A stretch of DNA of 64,000 bases from Monomorium pharaonis (Eukaryota > Arthropoda > Insecta > Hymenoptera > Formicidae): NCBI RefSeq assembly GCF_013373865.1, contig NC_050468.1:9114510-9178509 (forward strand), read 5' to 3'. Positions 1 through 12,524 of this stretch are shown piece by piece. The notes under the pieces are model-generated. The model searched no databases. It was not told where the DNA came from and saw nothing but the letters and a program-made list of their open reading frames with translations. The translations under genes and the position numbers were made by a program. Positions within the stretch are counted from its first letter, which is position 1. Each line of letters begins with the position of its first letter.

Positions 1-2850
1 CCAGTGCACTTATTTACGCGAAACTGAAAAAATCGCGGATATTAAAAAATGGAAAAAAACACCACGAAAGCAATGAAAGTTCGACAGCATTGTCAATAAG
101 TTGCCTGATAATTTGTAATATGTTACTTGTGATATATCTGATAATAAAACATATAACACAATTTTACTACATTTGGCGCCTTCAAAAAAAAACAAGTGGT
201 GACTTAAAAAATGTTAATTGGTATTCATCTTTGACCAAGTTCAATTAAATGTAGCAAACAGTAATTAAAAATTTGAACAGAGTATTGAGAAAATTGTGCG
301 ATTTATTAAAATTCAACAGAAATTAAGATTCCTGCCAATTGCTGAAAACAATATAGTTAACAGAAAACTAGCGGTGACTGAAATGTCATAAAATTTGACT
401 AATTGCTATGCAGGTAATAATATATATAAAAAATATAAATCAAGCACACTACGACTCGTAGGAGAAGGTCGTCGAAATTAATCTAATTTTAACAATATTG
501 TGAGCATTACAATTTATCAAAGTTTAGATCACTTATCTTACTCTTTCTGCAATTTAACTACACATGTATCAAAAACAGCTATAATATCTCAATTTTTCTA
601 TAAAACAACAAAGTTTCCACTATGTCTAACGACTGTAATAAAGCATCATGATAGTACTATACAATTCTCAAGAAACTATATACAGTGGTTGATTTGTTAA
701 ATAAGGTGATGCAATTCTGAAAATTTTCCCTTATTTAATGACTTGCAACTAAAAAGAAACGAATTTTATAAAAAAATCAATTTTTTATCGAATATATAGA
801 GTAGAATTAATAAGATTGATTTTCTGATTTAGGGAACATATGTAAATTTTAAATATTATGTAAATCTAAGAAACACACTTTTGCGTAAAGACGCAATATC
901 ACAAGAAAAATAAATTTTAAATTAATAAACTATAAAATAAAATATTTTACATTTATCTGAAGTGTCAGATAATTCAGAATACTTGCGTATACTTCAAAAA
1001 AGAAAAATAAATCAGGAATTAGAAATCAAGAAAATCTTCAACAGAAATTAAAAAGTACGATTATTTTTATACTTTTCTTCCATTAACACAATTTCTCTCT
1101 CTCTCTCAAAAATATTTCCTTGTAATAGTAAACCAATAAATATATGCGACTAATCATTTATTGATTTATTTGTTGTTTTAATTCCATTGTTCACGATTGC
1201 TTTAATACAACTACTAAATATATATAATGGATATGCGTCTATTACTTTTTTTAAATTTTGCATGTAGCACTTTGGGATTTCGCATTCGCGACTCGGTTTA
1301 TTTTACGTTCTTACAAGCACATATTTCGTGCATCGACGCGAATCGATTCGACAATTTCATGCCACCGGGGTCCATCGAGATGGCTCATTCCGCTTGCAGT
1401 GGCATTAAGACCGGCCGACAAGCCATTTCGGCGGGCGACGTCAATAATCATCGCAATCGTTGCATCGCGGCGCGTAAATTTACTCCGCGTATCACGCGGG
1501 TTACACGGTACTCGTTAAAATTCACGAGGGGGACGATGTGGTGGCTTCGATAAACATCCGCCTGCGGTACATATAAACCATGATGCGAAGTAAGACAGAT
1601 AAAAACGGGCGGTCAAGTCACAATTTCGTGCTCTGAAATCTGAAATGTAGATAGATGCACGGGTTGCGCAAGCTCGTTAATCGACTTAATGTGCTGCACT
1701 TCTTCGCGCCGAATTTCACGAATGCGAAAGCGGCGTGTCACGTGAAATACGCGTCATTGCACTTTAAGCGGGTGAGTTGTTACGTTATCCCCGCGACAGT
1801 AATCGATCGCGGATTTTACGCTGCAATAAACTTGATAATTTGCCTCCGCTGCATTCTCGCAGCATATTTTTTTATTTTGCATATACAATAAGAGAGTCAT
1901 AAATTCGGGAGAGATTTGACGAGATTTTCTCATCTGCTGCACTAAGAAAAAAATGGTTAATTTCACTAAATTTTTCAATTTAATTCTATTTTATTAATTT
2001 AGTTTAGTTCGAGTATTTATATATTTAAGTTATATATTTAAGTTAAATATATAAATATTTGAATTAAAATTCAAGTATTTTATGTAGTTAGTTAAATCTT
2101 TGTAATATAGTCAAATCAATAACTTTTTTCACTGTGTGTTCGAGAAAAAACAGACTCACAAATGCAATTAAGTCTATGTTCATATTTAAAAGAACACTTT
2201 TAAAATAAAAGGCTAAAAATTTAACTAGATAAATATAATTTTGGATCATCAAAATAATTATATAAGATGTTGAAACAATTCTACAAAAAATTTTAGTCTG
2301 ATAGTTTGAGCGTCCTATGTAATTATTTTGATGTTTAACAAAAAATTATTTGCTGAACTATATTTAACTAAATTTTTTAAAAATTACAGCAAAACCCACG
2401 CATCGTGAAACATTTTCTCTTGAAATTCTAATAAAATCGGAAATTGATTAAACTCTCTGATAAAGTCAATATCATCGATTTTCTTAAGTAGAATTATGTC
2501 TAGAGAAAGCAATAATTACGTGTACCATATACTTCATAGTTTGTAACGCAAAGACTTTTACAGCCTCGAAGTTTTAATTGATTCGCTATGAAAATCATAT
2601 TTTCTACCTTATTAATAGGACGCCCCGCTGAGAGAAATACGTTAATGGCAACCTAATGCGACGGGATCATATATTTTTTCATATATAAATTATTTTTATA
2701 TACTATTAAAAACTAAGTTACATACAAATGATTTATACACGTTAATAAATTATATGTGACATAGAAATCGTTAGAAAAATAATGAGCAATAAATTAATCT
2801 TGTCCATTGAAATTATACGCACTTTTTTCTACGCGTATTAAGATGATAAA
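1..2850. other. AT-rich region, no gene recognised
   Basis: Mostly AT-rich DNA with short homopolymer and TA runs. A less AT-rich patch at about 1260-1850 contains short open frames on both strands, but none resembles a known protein and none has a convincing start or splice context. I see nothing else I can support here. Confidence 0.6.
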
Positions 2851-2857
2851 TAAGTGA

Positions 2858-2892
2858 TATAAAAGTCTAAGACATTTGCAAACGCGTCATTC
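2858..2892 (+). promoter_or_regulatory. Candidate TATA/Inr core promoter
   Basis: TATAAAAG lies at 2858-2865 and an arthropod initiator TCATTC at 2887-2892. The initiator A (2889) is 31 bases after the first T of the TATA box, the canonical spacing. It sits at the edge where AT-rich DNA gives way to a GC/GA-rich island and faces the possible first coding exon at 3193. Chance occurrence in AT-rich DNA is possible, but the spacing and location support it. Confidence 0.4.
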
Positions 2893-3052
2893 TGCAACAA
2901 GAATGAAATTTACGTTTGCCAGATCCATCCAGAAGAGCACAGATTTGTGAACCAATTCCCGCCTTTTCCGAAAACAATCGGCGCGAAGTCGAATATAAAG
3001 AAACTGATTGCGCGTTTAATTACTTTTTAATACGGCGACGCGGGGGAGATGC

Positions 3053-3061
3053 AAGAGAGAG

Positions 3062-3097
<36 letters not shown>
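3053..3097. repeat. (GA)n microsatellite
   Basis: A GA dinucleotide run of about 32 bases with an imperfect GA/AAG lead-in. It lies inside the GA-rich leader-like stretch between the candidate promoter at 2858 and the short open frame at 3193. GA runs are common in insect 5' leaders and can bind GAGA-type factors; here that is only context. Confidence 0.9.
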
Positions 3098-3098
<1 letters not shown>

Positions 3099-3192
3099 CA
3101 GAGGTAAAATCATCGCGACCAATCCCGCTTGGGCGTAGTGTAGTGGCGTTGCGCACGTCGACCAGGAACGGAGACTACCGAGGATCGCCGAG

Positions 3193-3372
3193 ATGCACGT
3201 GGAGGCTGGGGAGCAAAGCGATCTCGTGGGAAAAAGGAGCAGGTGTGACTCGACCGACTCCGTGGAGAACCTCGGAACCTTTGCACGCACACGCATGAAC
3301 GCGCGCGCGCGGACGCACGCACGCGTACGCGCGTGTAGAACACGTGGTCACGGCCGCGGTGGGCGTGCGTGA
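3193..3372 (+). CDS. Possible short first coding exon, unrecognised
   Basis: An ATG in reasonable context (GCCGAGATG) opens a 59-codon frame ending in TGA. The first 30 codons have a varied, protein-like composition (residues such as DLVGKRSRCDSTDSVENL). The last half is Arg/Ala/His-rich and simply follows the GC-repeat DNA. It may be the 5' part of a spliced gene: candidate donors such as CAG/GTGTGA at about 3240 would end the exon before the low-complexity part. It lies about 300 bases downstream of the TATA/Inr pair at 2858. I do not recognise the protein, and an untranslated leader is the main alternative. Confidence 0.25.
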   Translation: MHVEAGEQSDLVGKRSRCDSTDSVENLGTFARTRMNARARTHARVRACRTRGHGRGGRA

Positions 3373-4400
3373 GGGAAGGCTCGAAGGGAAAGAGTGAGGG
3401 GGTTGACGATCGGGTAGAAAAGAAAAAGAACGCACGTCCGCTGGAAGGACGGGAAGGGCTTAAGACGGATAAAGACGGAGCGAGAAAGTATCTCTCGTAA
3501 AGAGGAAAGAGGTGGGCGGGGAATGGAGGGTAGATCGAGAAAGACCGTATGTGTTTTGTTTGAAGAAGAATGTATCTCGTATAAGGGATAAAAAAAAGCT
3601 GAGAGAGAAGGACAGTTTTATTTAAAGTAAAAGGAGATTGAAAGGGAACGTATGTTTCATTTCAAGAAGAACAAGTCCATGCATCGCACGGAGGTCGAAA
3701 AAGGGTGATTTCGTTTAAAAGAGGGTTGCGGCAAGACGGAGAGTGCGTTTTACGAGAGAGAGAGAGAGAAGTGGAAGGAAGAGAGAGATTAAATTTTGCG
3801 CGCGCAGAAGGGAAAGAAATCGCGAAAGAAGCGCAGGAAATGATGGCGAGCTTTATTGCTGGCTGGTCAAGATTGCAGATAGCAGGATCCCGGCGCGAAA
3901 GGATCAGGAATAAGCGAAATTATTATCGGTCATTATATGATCGGGGTTCGATGGATCCCGCTGAGCCGGCGCGATTTCACGCAGTTCCATAATTACCCTC
4001 GTTACAGATTAACCGTTGTATAGACTGTTAGCGCCGGAGTTGTAATTTCCCTCGAAATTACCCCAGCAAAATTATCCCCGCGCCTGCTCCGTTTTTACGA
4101 CTGCCGAGAATTAATGCCGGATCTAATTTCGCGCCCCTCAATTAATTTCGAGCCCGAGGATCTCGACTCGATCGCCGACGTCGATGATTGGCGCGTGGCG
4201 TTCGTCTTGGAAACGGCAAAAAATCTCGAAATCAATTTTACGACGCGACAGACGGAAGAGACAAGACGAAAAAGAGACAAAAATTATGCGGGCAATATAA
4301 AAATAAATTGGAAGTGGTTTTGTAATTGCGATGATAACGGGGAAAGTTCAATGCAAGATCTTTTTTTTCGATAAATATTTCGTTAGCCTTTTATATACGT
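3373..4400. other. GA-rich GC island, no gene assigned
   Basis: Purine-rich on the plus strand with many GAGAGA runs, followed by a mixed-composition stretch to about 4380. Open frames at 3705-3992 and 4114-4374 exist but show no recognisable domain. This is best read as leader or intron of a gene starting near 2.9 kb, or as regulatory DNA. Confidence 0.4.
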
Positions 4401-6320
4401 GATGAAATATGCCCTAAGGCCTGGCCTTTTGGGCACTGCCCAGCAGCCCCGGTTGTGTCGCATAAATCGAGACGTGTATGCTCCAGTTAAGAATTAAAAC
4501 GTACTATGGGTAATTTAAACTCAACGATTCCGGGATGAAAGCAATATCAATGCTTTCAAATCATCCCGGGAAAGGTTAACGCGCGACCAGCTGCATTTCG
4601 ATTTCCTTGAAATGCGCTCGATATATTCATTCGCGTGAGTTTAAATATATTCCCTTAATTCCGGTACCCCATAATTGTACGGGATCGACTGTAATACCAC
4701 ACCGTCGGAATTTAATGAAAATTTATTATCGACCCTTGCTTTATCGATGCAAAGTAGTTTTTTTCAGCCAGCTCTTTCAATGCCACTTGCAACAAATAAG
4801 CATCAACCTGCATACATAAATTTAATATGTTAAAATTTTAGTCTCATTCGACCATTGCAGCTTTACGCCCAGGATTCTATATATAATTATAATTATATAT
4901 ATGTACATTCAAATAAAATGCGATGAATTTAGAAAATAGAATACGTTTAGAATATAATTTTACTGCTAAAAAACTCGCTTATATATTTCTTTTCTTTTAG
5001 TAAAAGACTCTCTCTCTCTCTTTCTCGTTCTCTCTTTTTCAATAACTATCATAAAATATATTTATTACAATTTAAAAAAAATTTATATATTTAAAAAATT
5101 CATATTTCCTCGAAGAATATTACAAAATTGTATATCAAAGAGAAAAATAAAAATAAGAAAATCGAATTTTTATTTCGACTTAATATATATGTTTTATTAA
5201 ATCACTAGAATTCAGAATACTTTTGAATAAATTTAATATTTATAATAAACTTATGAATATTTGAAATAAGTAATATTTACTTAATTCAAGCAATACAATT
5301 TACAGTATGTATTTTTCTGCGCGTACATAAAAATTTATTTTAAGTAAATATCAATACTTGTTTTAAGCAAATAATGAATGTGTGTGTATTGTGAAATTAT
5401 TATCAAGAAAATATTCTTTGTAATAATAATCATCATTAGGAAAAAAAAACTAAACATTGAGTAATCGCTTTAACACGAGATATTTCTTTGTATATGAAAA
5501 ACAACCAATAAATAAATTTAAAGAGAATACATGAAATTATATGTACGATTTTAACTGCAATTAAAACTAATCAGTCCTTAAATATATTCTAAAGTTCAGA
5601 GCGCTTGTTAAATGCTCTGTTGAACAGAAGACAACATGCAAAATACAAACGTATCTTCGCGTTTGTCGTACAAAAAATTTTTTTTTCCACACGTTTGCAA
5701 GAAACTCGTCTCATTAATAACGATTCAGAACGGGACCGTTTTGTAGGACACAGGTTACTTGCAAAATCAGGTAATGATACCTCATTGCAAAATCTCAAGG
5801 TTTAATCGCGTCGAGCGCAGATGCAAATTCGTACGGCCGATTAAATTTATGGGTCCGTATACGCTATTGAAACGTCGCGATATATCATACGCTGCTACGG
5901 CGCTCCTTCTATCCCGAGTACACGCAGAATTACAAATATAGCTACCGTCCGGGAAAATATGCAAGAATGCGGACGCCGTACGTGTCCTTCCCTACATTAT
6001 AATATTCACACGATATTCGCACGGCGACTTAAAAAAGGACCAGGATCATCAGGATCACCGCCGTTCGCGGCGCGATCGCAACTTTAAATATTAATTAAGA
6101 TCTGCTATAGGTAATCTTTATAATTTCGTTCAATTACGCTATCTGCAGCGCGATCAGAGGCGCAACCTTGCCAGGTGTCTTATCGAATTCATATTACAAG
6201 TAAAGGCCGTGGGTAATCTCCCTCTCTTCCTTTCCCGCAAAAAAAAAGGAAGAAAACGGGAAAGAAAAGAAATACAAGAGATATCACGCGCGCTGAAACG
6301 GCTTAATAGTATGTTACGCT
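4400..6320. other. AT-rich region, no gene recognised
   Basis: AT-rich from about 4800 to 5600, with a more balanced patch at 5640-6230. Short open frames on both strands overlap each other and have no known features. A CT run lies at about 5007-5035. Confidence 0.5.
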
Positions 6321-6328
6321 CTCGCGGC

Positions 6329-6490
6329 TATTTATAGTGAAGCAACCGGTTAATGCAACCACGTGCAAGGGTTCTATCGAGAGAGAAAGAGAGAAAGGCG
6401 TGTACAACACGCGAGTGACAGCCGCGAACGCGCCTACACGCATAACCGGACGATTCTGCGTGGCGATGTGCGAGAATCGGTGAGTGCATG
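6329..6490 (+). promoter_or_regulatory. Weak promoter / 5' leader candidate with splice donor
   Basis: A TATA-like CTATTTATAG at about 6329 is followed by a GA-rich leader and then a good splice-donor context, CG/GTGAGTG, at about 6479. The stretch is in a CpG-rich island that continues on the far side of the foldback element (10341-10700). It may be an untranslated first exon. No coding sequence is identified. Confidence 0.2.
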
Positions 6491-7151
6491 CACTCCGCGC
6501 GTCTATCGTGTCCCGGGAGAGCGCAAGTCCCTCTCGCGATCGCGCGTGAAAAAGAAAAGGAAAGGACGACTTCGCGTGCGCGCGATCACGCGTGTAGATA
6601 GAGGGGTTGCCGCGTTACCGTCCGGCGGACGCACGGCATGCAAATAAGATGCGTACGCGACGGTGGAAATCTTGCCAGGTAGGCCCGGCAAACAGATTTT
6701 GATGAAGGCTGTCACGGATGCCGGGGATCCGAGAATAAGGACACAGGTGTTCCGAGGCGTTTTGCCCGGCCACGTTCCCGTTTCCGAGGACATCGCCACG
6801 TCGAAATTACGGGGTTACTCGTTTGCTTTAAAAGTTTAAGAACAAAGATTTTTAAGCGACTTCACGCGCGAAATCGCCGAGCCCGCGCGCGGCTGTAAAG
6901 CCCGCGAACGGCGCTTATCTCGCGGCGAAAACTATCACCTCGAAACTCGAAAATGCTAAAATATGTACTAAATTTCGTCCGAGGAAGAGTAGCGGTGTAT
7001 AAAATTTCAAGATATGTGCAACGTAACGACGATCCGCGCCATACCGTCGGGATATTTCCGTTCGCTCGTATCTCGAAACGCGCGTAAAGGGAGTTTCGGC
7101 CGCGACGTTATGCAAAAAAAAAAAAAAAAATCGAGTCTCGCGAAACCTCAG
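6490..7151. other. CpG-rich island interrupted by a transposon insertion
   Basis: Balanced to GC-rich sequence with many CG dinucleotides and no recognisable protein. An 18-base poly-A run lies just before 7131. The foldback element at 7161 has split this island: equivalent composition resumes right after 10340. Confidence 0.5.
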
Positions 7152-7160
7152 ACGCGGACG
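7152..7160 (+). repeat. 9-bp target-site duplication, left copy
   Basis: ACGCGGACG immediately precedes the left terminus of the foldback element; the same nine bases recur at 10332-10340 just after its right terminus. A 9-bp duplication is typical of Mutator-like (MULE) elements. Confidence 0.7.
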
Positions 7161-7734
7161 GCCTGTGTGAAGTTAGCACCGCATCTTTCAAAATCGTAAG
7201 TTTTATTAAGAGTACTATTTGCACCCCAAAGAGTACTAGAGTTCCTGATAGGTATTAGCAAGAGTACCGCCGAAATACTTAGAGAAATTGCAATTTGAAA
7301 ATATGAGGTGCTAACTTCCCGTGGCACCGCAACATGAAAAATATATTGTTTTAAAGATCCTATCTTAAAGTACTCGAAAAGTACTACAGTTCCTGATACA
7401 TTTTAACAATAGTACCAACCGCCAAATATTATAAAAAAATTGTTGAAATTTGGAGATGGCACCGCAAAATGAAAAAAATATTGTTTTAATGATCCCATCT
7501 TAAAGTACTCAAAAAGTACTAGAGTTCCTGATACATTTTAACAATAGTACCAACCGCCAAATGTTTTAAAAAAATTATTGAAATTTGGGGATGGCACCGC
7601 AAAATTAAAAAATCATTCTTTTAATGATCCTATCTTAAAGTACTCAAAAAGTACTAGAGTTCCTGATATATTTTAATAATAGTACCAACTAATAAATACT
7701 GAAAAAAAAATTTTTTTAAGATTACAGCCTATCT

Positions 7735-8165
7735 TTCATAAAAGTGGCCGTAACTCCTTTGCCTTTAATTTCACAGCTTTGTGCCTTAATAACTTTCGAA
7801 AGTACTCGCTGGGGTGCCAAAAGTACTTCAATCAAAACCCGGAAATTGTAAAAAAATTTCACCTCTCTGGAGGACTAACTGTATCTAAAAGTGACCGTAA
7901 CTCCTTTGCGTCAAGTTTCACAGCTTTGTGCCTTAATAACTTTCGAAAGTACTCGCTGGGGTGCCAAAAGTACTCCAATCAAAACCCGGAAATTGTAAAA
8001 AAATTTCACCTCTTTGGAGGACTGACTGTATCTAAAAGTGGCCGTAACTCCTTTGCGTCAAGTTTCACAGTTTTGTGCCTTAATAACTTTCAAAAGTACT
8101 CGCTGGGGTGCCAAAAGTACTTTAGTCAGAACCCGGAAATTGTGAAAAAATTGTATCTTTTTTGA
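7735..8165 (+). repeat. 147-bp tandem repeats, left arm (3 copies)
   Basis: Three head-to-tail units with anchors at 7781, 7928 and 8075, exactly 147 bases apart. Each carries the core CTCGCTGGGGTGCCAAAAGT and a GTAACTCCTTTGCGTCAAG segment. They are the inverse of the units in the right arm. Confidence 0.85.
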
Positions 8166-8329
8166 GGACTTAACATAATTAAAAGTGACCGTAACTTTTT
8201 TGTTTTTGATTTTATAGCTTTGTACCTCAACCTTTAAAAGGCCGGCAAATTGTACGTTATATATCAATCTATTTTTTCCAAAAACTTGTATTTATGTATA
8301 TATATATATAAATTTTTTTACAATTTCCA

Positions 8330-9760
8330 AGTTTTGATTGGAGTACTTTTGGCACCCCAGCGAGTACTTTCGAAAGTCATTAAGGCACAAAGCTGTGAAA
8401 CTTGACGCAAAGGAGTTACGGTCACTTTTAGATACAGTCAGTCCTCCAGAGAGGTGAAATTTTTTTACAATTTCCGGGTTTTGATTAGAGTACTTTTGGC
8501 ACCCCAGCGAGTACTTTCAAAAGTTATTAAGGCACAAAGCTGTGAAACTTGACGCAAAAAAGTTACGGCCACTTTTAGATACAGTCAGTCCCTTAAAGAG
8601 ATAAAATTTTTTTACAATTTCCGGGTTTTGATTAAAGTACTTTTGGCACCCCAGCGAGTACTTTCGAAAGTCATTAAGGCACAAAGCTGTGAAACTTGAC
8701 GCAAAGGAGTTACGGTCACTTTTAGATACAGTCAGTCCTCCAGAGAGGTGCAATTTTTTTACAATTTCCGGGTTTTGATTGGAGTACTTTTGGCACCCCA
8801 GCGAGTACTTTCAAAAGTTATTAAGGCACAAAGCTGTGAAACTTGACGCAAAAAAGTTACGGCCACTTTTAGATACAGTCAGTCCCTTAAAGAGATAAAA
8901 TTTTTTTACAATTTCCGGGTTTTGATTGGAGTACTTTTGGCACCCCAGCGAGTACTTTCGAAAGTCATTAAGGCACAAAGCTGTGAAACTTGACGCAAAG
9001 GAGTTACGGTCACTTTTAGATACAGTCAGTCCTCCAGAGAGGTGAAATTTTTTTACAATTTCCAAGTTTTGATTGGAGTACTTTTGGCACCCCAGCGAGT
9101 ACTTTCGAAAGTCATTAAGGCACAAAGCTGTGAAACTTGACGCAAAGGAGTTACGGTCACTTTTAGATACAGTCAGTCCTCCAGAGAGGTGAAATTTTTT
9201 TACAATTTCCGGGTTTTGATTAGAGTACTTTTGGCACCCCAGCGAGTACTTTCAAAAGTTATTAAGGCACAAAGCTGTGAAACTTGACGCAAAAAAGTTA
9301 CGGCCACTTTTAGATACAGTCAGTCCCTTAAAGAGATAAAATTTTTTTACAATTTCCGGGTTTTGATTGGAGTACTTTTGGCACCCCAGCGAGTACTTTC
9401 GAAAGTCATTAAGGCACAAAGCTGTGAAACTTGACGCAAAGGAGTTACGGTCACTTTTAGATACAGTCAGTCCTCCAGAGAGGTGAAATTTTTTTACAAT
9501 TTCCGGGTTTTGATTGGAGTACTTTTGGCACCCCAGCGAGTACTTTCAAAAGTTATTAAGGCACAAAGCTGTGAAACTTGACGCAAAAAAGTTACGGCCA
9601 CTTTTAGATACAGTCAGTCCCTTAAAGAGATAAAATTTTTTTACAATTTCCGGGTTTTGATTAGAGTACTTTTGGCACCCCAGCGAGTACTTTCGAAAGT
9701 TATTAAGGCACAAAGCTGTGAAATTAAAGGCAAAGGAGTTACGGCCACTTTTATGAAAGA
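8330..9760 (-). repeat. 147-bp tandem repeats, right arm (10 copies)
   Basis: Ten units with anchors at 8384, 8531, 8678, 8825, 8972, 9119, 9266, 9413, 9560 and 9707, all 147 bases apart. Two variants mostly alternate. Type A has CGAAAGTCATT, CAAAGGAG and a CCTCCAGAGAGG segment; type B has CAAAAGTTATT, CAAAAAAG and CCCTTAAAGAGA. The order is A-B-A-B-A-A-B-A-B followed by a terminal variant, giving a 294-bp higher-order repeat that was itself amplified. Confidence 0.85.
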
Positions 9761-10331
9761 TAGGCTGTAATCTTAAAAAATTTTTTTTTTCAGTATTTAT
9801 TAGTTGGTACTATTATTAAAATATATTAGGAACTCTAGTACTTTTCGAGTACTTTAAGATAGGATCATTAAAAGAATGATTTTTTAATTTTGCGGTGCCA
9901 TCCTCAAATTTCAATAATTTTTTAAAAACATTTGGCGGTTGGTACTATTGTTAAAATGTATCAGGAACTCTAGTACTTTTTGAGTACTTTAAGATGGGAT
10001 CATTAAAACAATATTTTTTTCATTTTGCGGTGCCATCTCCAAATTTCAATAATTTTTTTATAATATTTGGCGGTTGGTACTATTGTTAAAATGTATCAGG
10101 AACTGTAGTACTTTTCGAGTACTTTAAGATAGGATCTTTAAAACAATATATTTTTCATGTTGCGGTGCCACGGGAAGTTAGCACCTCATATTTTCAAATT
10201 GCAATTTCTCTAAATATTTCGGCGGTACTCTTGCTAATACCTATCAGGAACTCTAGTACTCTTTGGGGTGCAAATAGTACTCTTGATAAAACTTACAATT
10301 TTGAAAGATGCGGTGCTAACTTCACACAGAC

Positions 10332-10340
10332 ACGCGGACG
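10332..10340 (+). repeat. 9-bp target-site duplication, right copy
   Basis: ACGCGGACG directly follows the right terminus of the foldback element and matches 7152-7160. Confidence 0.7.
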
Positions 10341-11566
10341 TGTACCCCTTTATCCGCACGCTCCTTAATGCAACAACCATTGAACTGTTAACGGCGTCGC
10401 ATTGCACACGCACGCATCGCAAATCCGCAGATGTCAACGCATTTACAAGCGACGGGACGCCAGTTCGTGACGGCCAGATGCCGGGCCGTGTACTCGCACT
10501 GATAAACGCCGTCGGATCCACCGGTGTTACACCCGCTCGCCTGGTACGGCATATCCGTGATTCGTTTATATGCATGTGAAATGCGTCACCCTCCTCGAAG
10601 AAAAATTAACGCCGACTCCGCCGGCGCACCTGTAGTGTGTGTATCTCCGTTCTTACATCGAGTTCTTGGCGTTCGGCGAAAGCGATTCGAAAACGATCAA
10701 ATGCGAATATCTGATATTGCCGTTTATCCTCTGTCAATATCGAAACGGACTTTATCAGTTTCTCGTTTTGTCGCCAGCACTCGTTTCGCCGTGATGATAA
10801 AAATAGCATTTTATTGCAATACTTCTACAGAATACTCGCAATTTCTTTGCCGGAGAAGAAGAGAATGCAGAAATCGTTTCGCGCGTTCCTTCGATTCTTT
10901 GTCTGAATATTTTACGACAACTACCATTTCTTGTATCATTGGATTTTCGAAACTCTGTAAATTTTGCATAAATAACGTTAAAGAAAAAAATTAGATACAC
11001 TTCTAATCAGTCGAATAAGCGGATAATGTAAGATATATGAGCCAAATAAGATTCAGTATTAATTGTAGATAAAGTTTTGCCACTTAAAAACATACAGTCT
11101 ACGCCTAGATTGTATACTTGGAAGATGTCATAGGAAGTATGTCAAAAGGGATTGATACATTAGAAACAATGTCTACTTAGTGTAACAAAAACTTATTACT
11201 GTATAAATCGTTTTTATATAAATTCGTTACAAAATCATTAATTTTATACCTTACATTATACTTACATTTTATAGTTTACTATAATATATTGTAACATTAT
11301 TCAATTTCCTACCTATACATATCAATTTTTTGGAATAAGTATATATTTTTAGAAACAGCGTTAAATAAAGCTTATTTATATTGTGACCACTATTGTGACT
11401 ATTGTTAATTGTTTGTGTAAAATTCACCAGAGGATAATAATTATTACTGCTTTTCGATTTTATTCGGCTCCCTTATAGTGCTATAATAAAATGTAGGTTT
11501 TTGTAAAAAATAACGAATTATAAGAAAGAAAAACGTGTTTCTCCGAATAAATTAAAATTTATATGC

Positions 11567-11611
<45 letters not shown>

Positions 11612-12520
11612 AATTGAATAAAGAAAGAAATTAAAATTTAATTTCTTAATAATTTTTGCGTTAATATTTTTTTAATTAAAAAAGGTTACAATGTGTCGTA
11701 TTCAAAAAATACGCGCTTATAAAAATGTTAACGCGCTAATACTATTATAAGCGAGATCTGAATACAGGCCAATATCTCACATCGAGAGAGATAACGGATC
11801 CACTAAATAAGTCCAATTATACCTTAACGAGGAAACGCTCACTATCACTGTATACAAAGACCATTACTCAGTGCACTTATCAAGAGTCCATATTTTTAAT
11901 TAATCCTATACATGCATTTCTTTTTGAGTTTCTCTCCATTATGGAAATCAACTCGGAAGTCGCAGCGAGAGTGTGCTTTTCGTGAACATTAAATAACATC
12001 ACGAAATAGCAGCACGCAGGGACATTCGTGATACACGCATATTGCTTGCGAGCATTCCCTTTTTCTCTTTGCAAGAGAAATCTTCGCCTTCAATACGGTA
12101 AGGTATGTTCACTCGTTGGCACATCTGCTGCACACAACGATGTTCTCTAATGACATAAAATATATCTTCCAAATGAAAGTTTAATTATATCTATAGGAAC
12201 AGCTTCTTTTCGCAATTTCACTTCTAAATTTCTCGGCAATAGTTGTGTTAACATTAAATTAAAAGTTAAATTAAAAGTTAATTTTGTAGAAAACATTATT
12301 TATGTCAAATTAGAATTTTGTAATTTTTTAAAAATTAAAAATTAGAATTTAAATTAAAAAATAAATTATTTGACATAAACTAAATTAAGATACAAGTATT
12401 AACTTTGTTATTTAATTTTAATCTTTTTAACTAATTAGCATTCAACCCTTGAAATGAATTAGTTGTACAACTGTTGCAGATAACGTACACGCATTACATA
12501 GAATGATATATCAATGTTAT
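10341..12520. other. Intergenic/intronic DNA, no gene recognised
   Basis: Balanced composition to about 10980, continuing the CpG island split by the foldback insertion, then AT-rich. Overlapping open frames on both strands at 10234-11000 show no domain. An (AC)n run is listed separately. Confidence 0.5.
11571..11609. repeat. (AC)n microsatellite
   Basis: An uninterrupted run of CA dinucleotides, about 19 repeats, in AT-rich DNA. Confidence 0.95.
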
Positions 12521-12524
12521 TGCT

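Larger units (their letters stand above)
7161..10331. mobile_element. Foldback DNA transposon, non-autonomous, MULE-like
   Basis: The two ends are inverted copies: GCCTGTGTGAAGTTAGCACC on the left and its complement, with one changed base near the tip, on the right. Similarity continues inward for roughly a kilobase, through blocks containing repeated TACTAGAGTTCCTGATA motifs. The ends are bracketed by a 9-bp direct duplication. The arms carry 147-bp tandem units, three in the left arm and ten in the right, so the element is an asymmetric giant hairpin with its turn near 8280-8330. No transposase is present. Open frames at 7779-8165, 8517-8753 and 8811-9125 are translations of the repeat and not genes. 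The MULE assignment rests on duplication length and long terminal inverted repeats; a different 9-bp-duplicating superfamily is possible. Confidence 0.75.

Noticed and set aside
7779..9125. Repetitive proteins on both strands of the first foldback
   Set aside because: 147 is divisible by three, so open frames follow automatically from the tandem repeat. There is no start context and no family.
8330..9760. CRISPR-like array
   Set aside because: The whole 147-bp unit is conserved, with no unique spacers, and the surrounding DNA is from an insect. It is a tandem repeat in a transposon arm. The same applies to the 153-bp array at 58960-61380.
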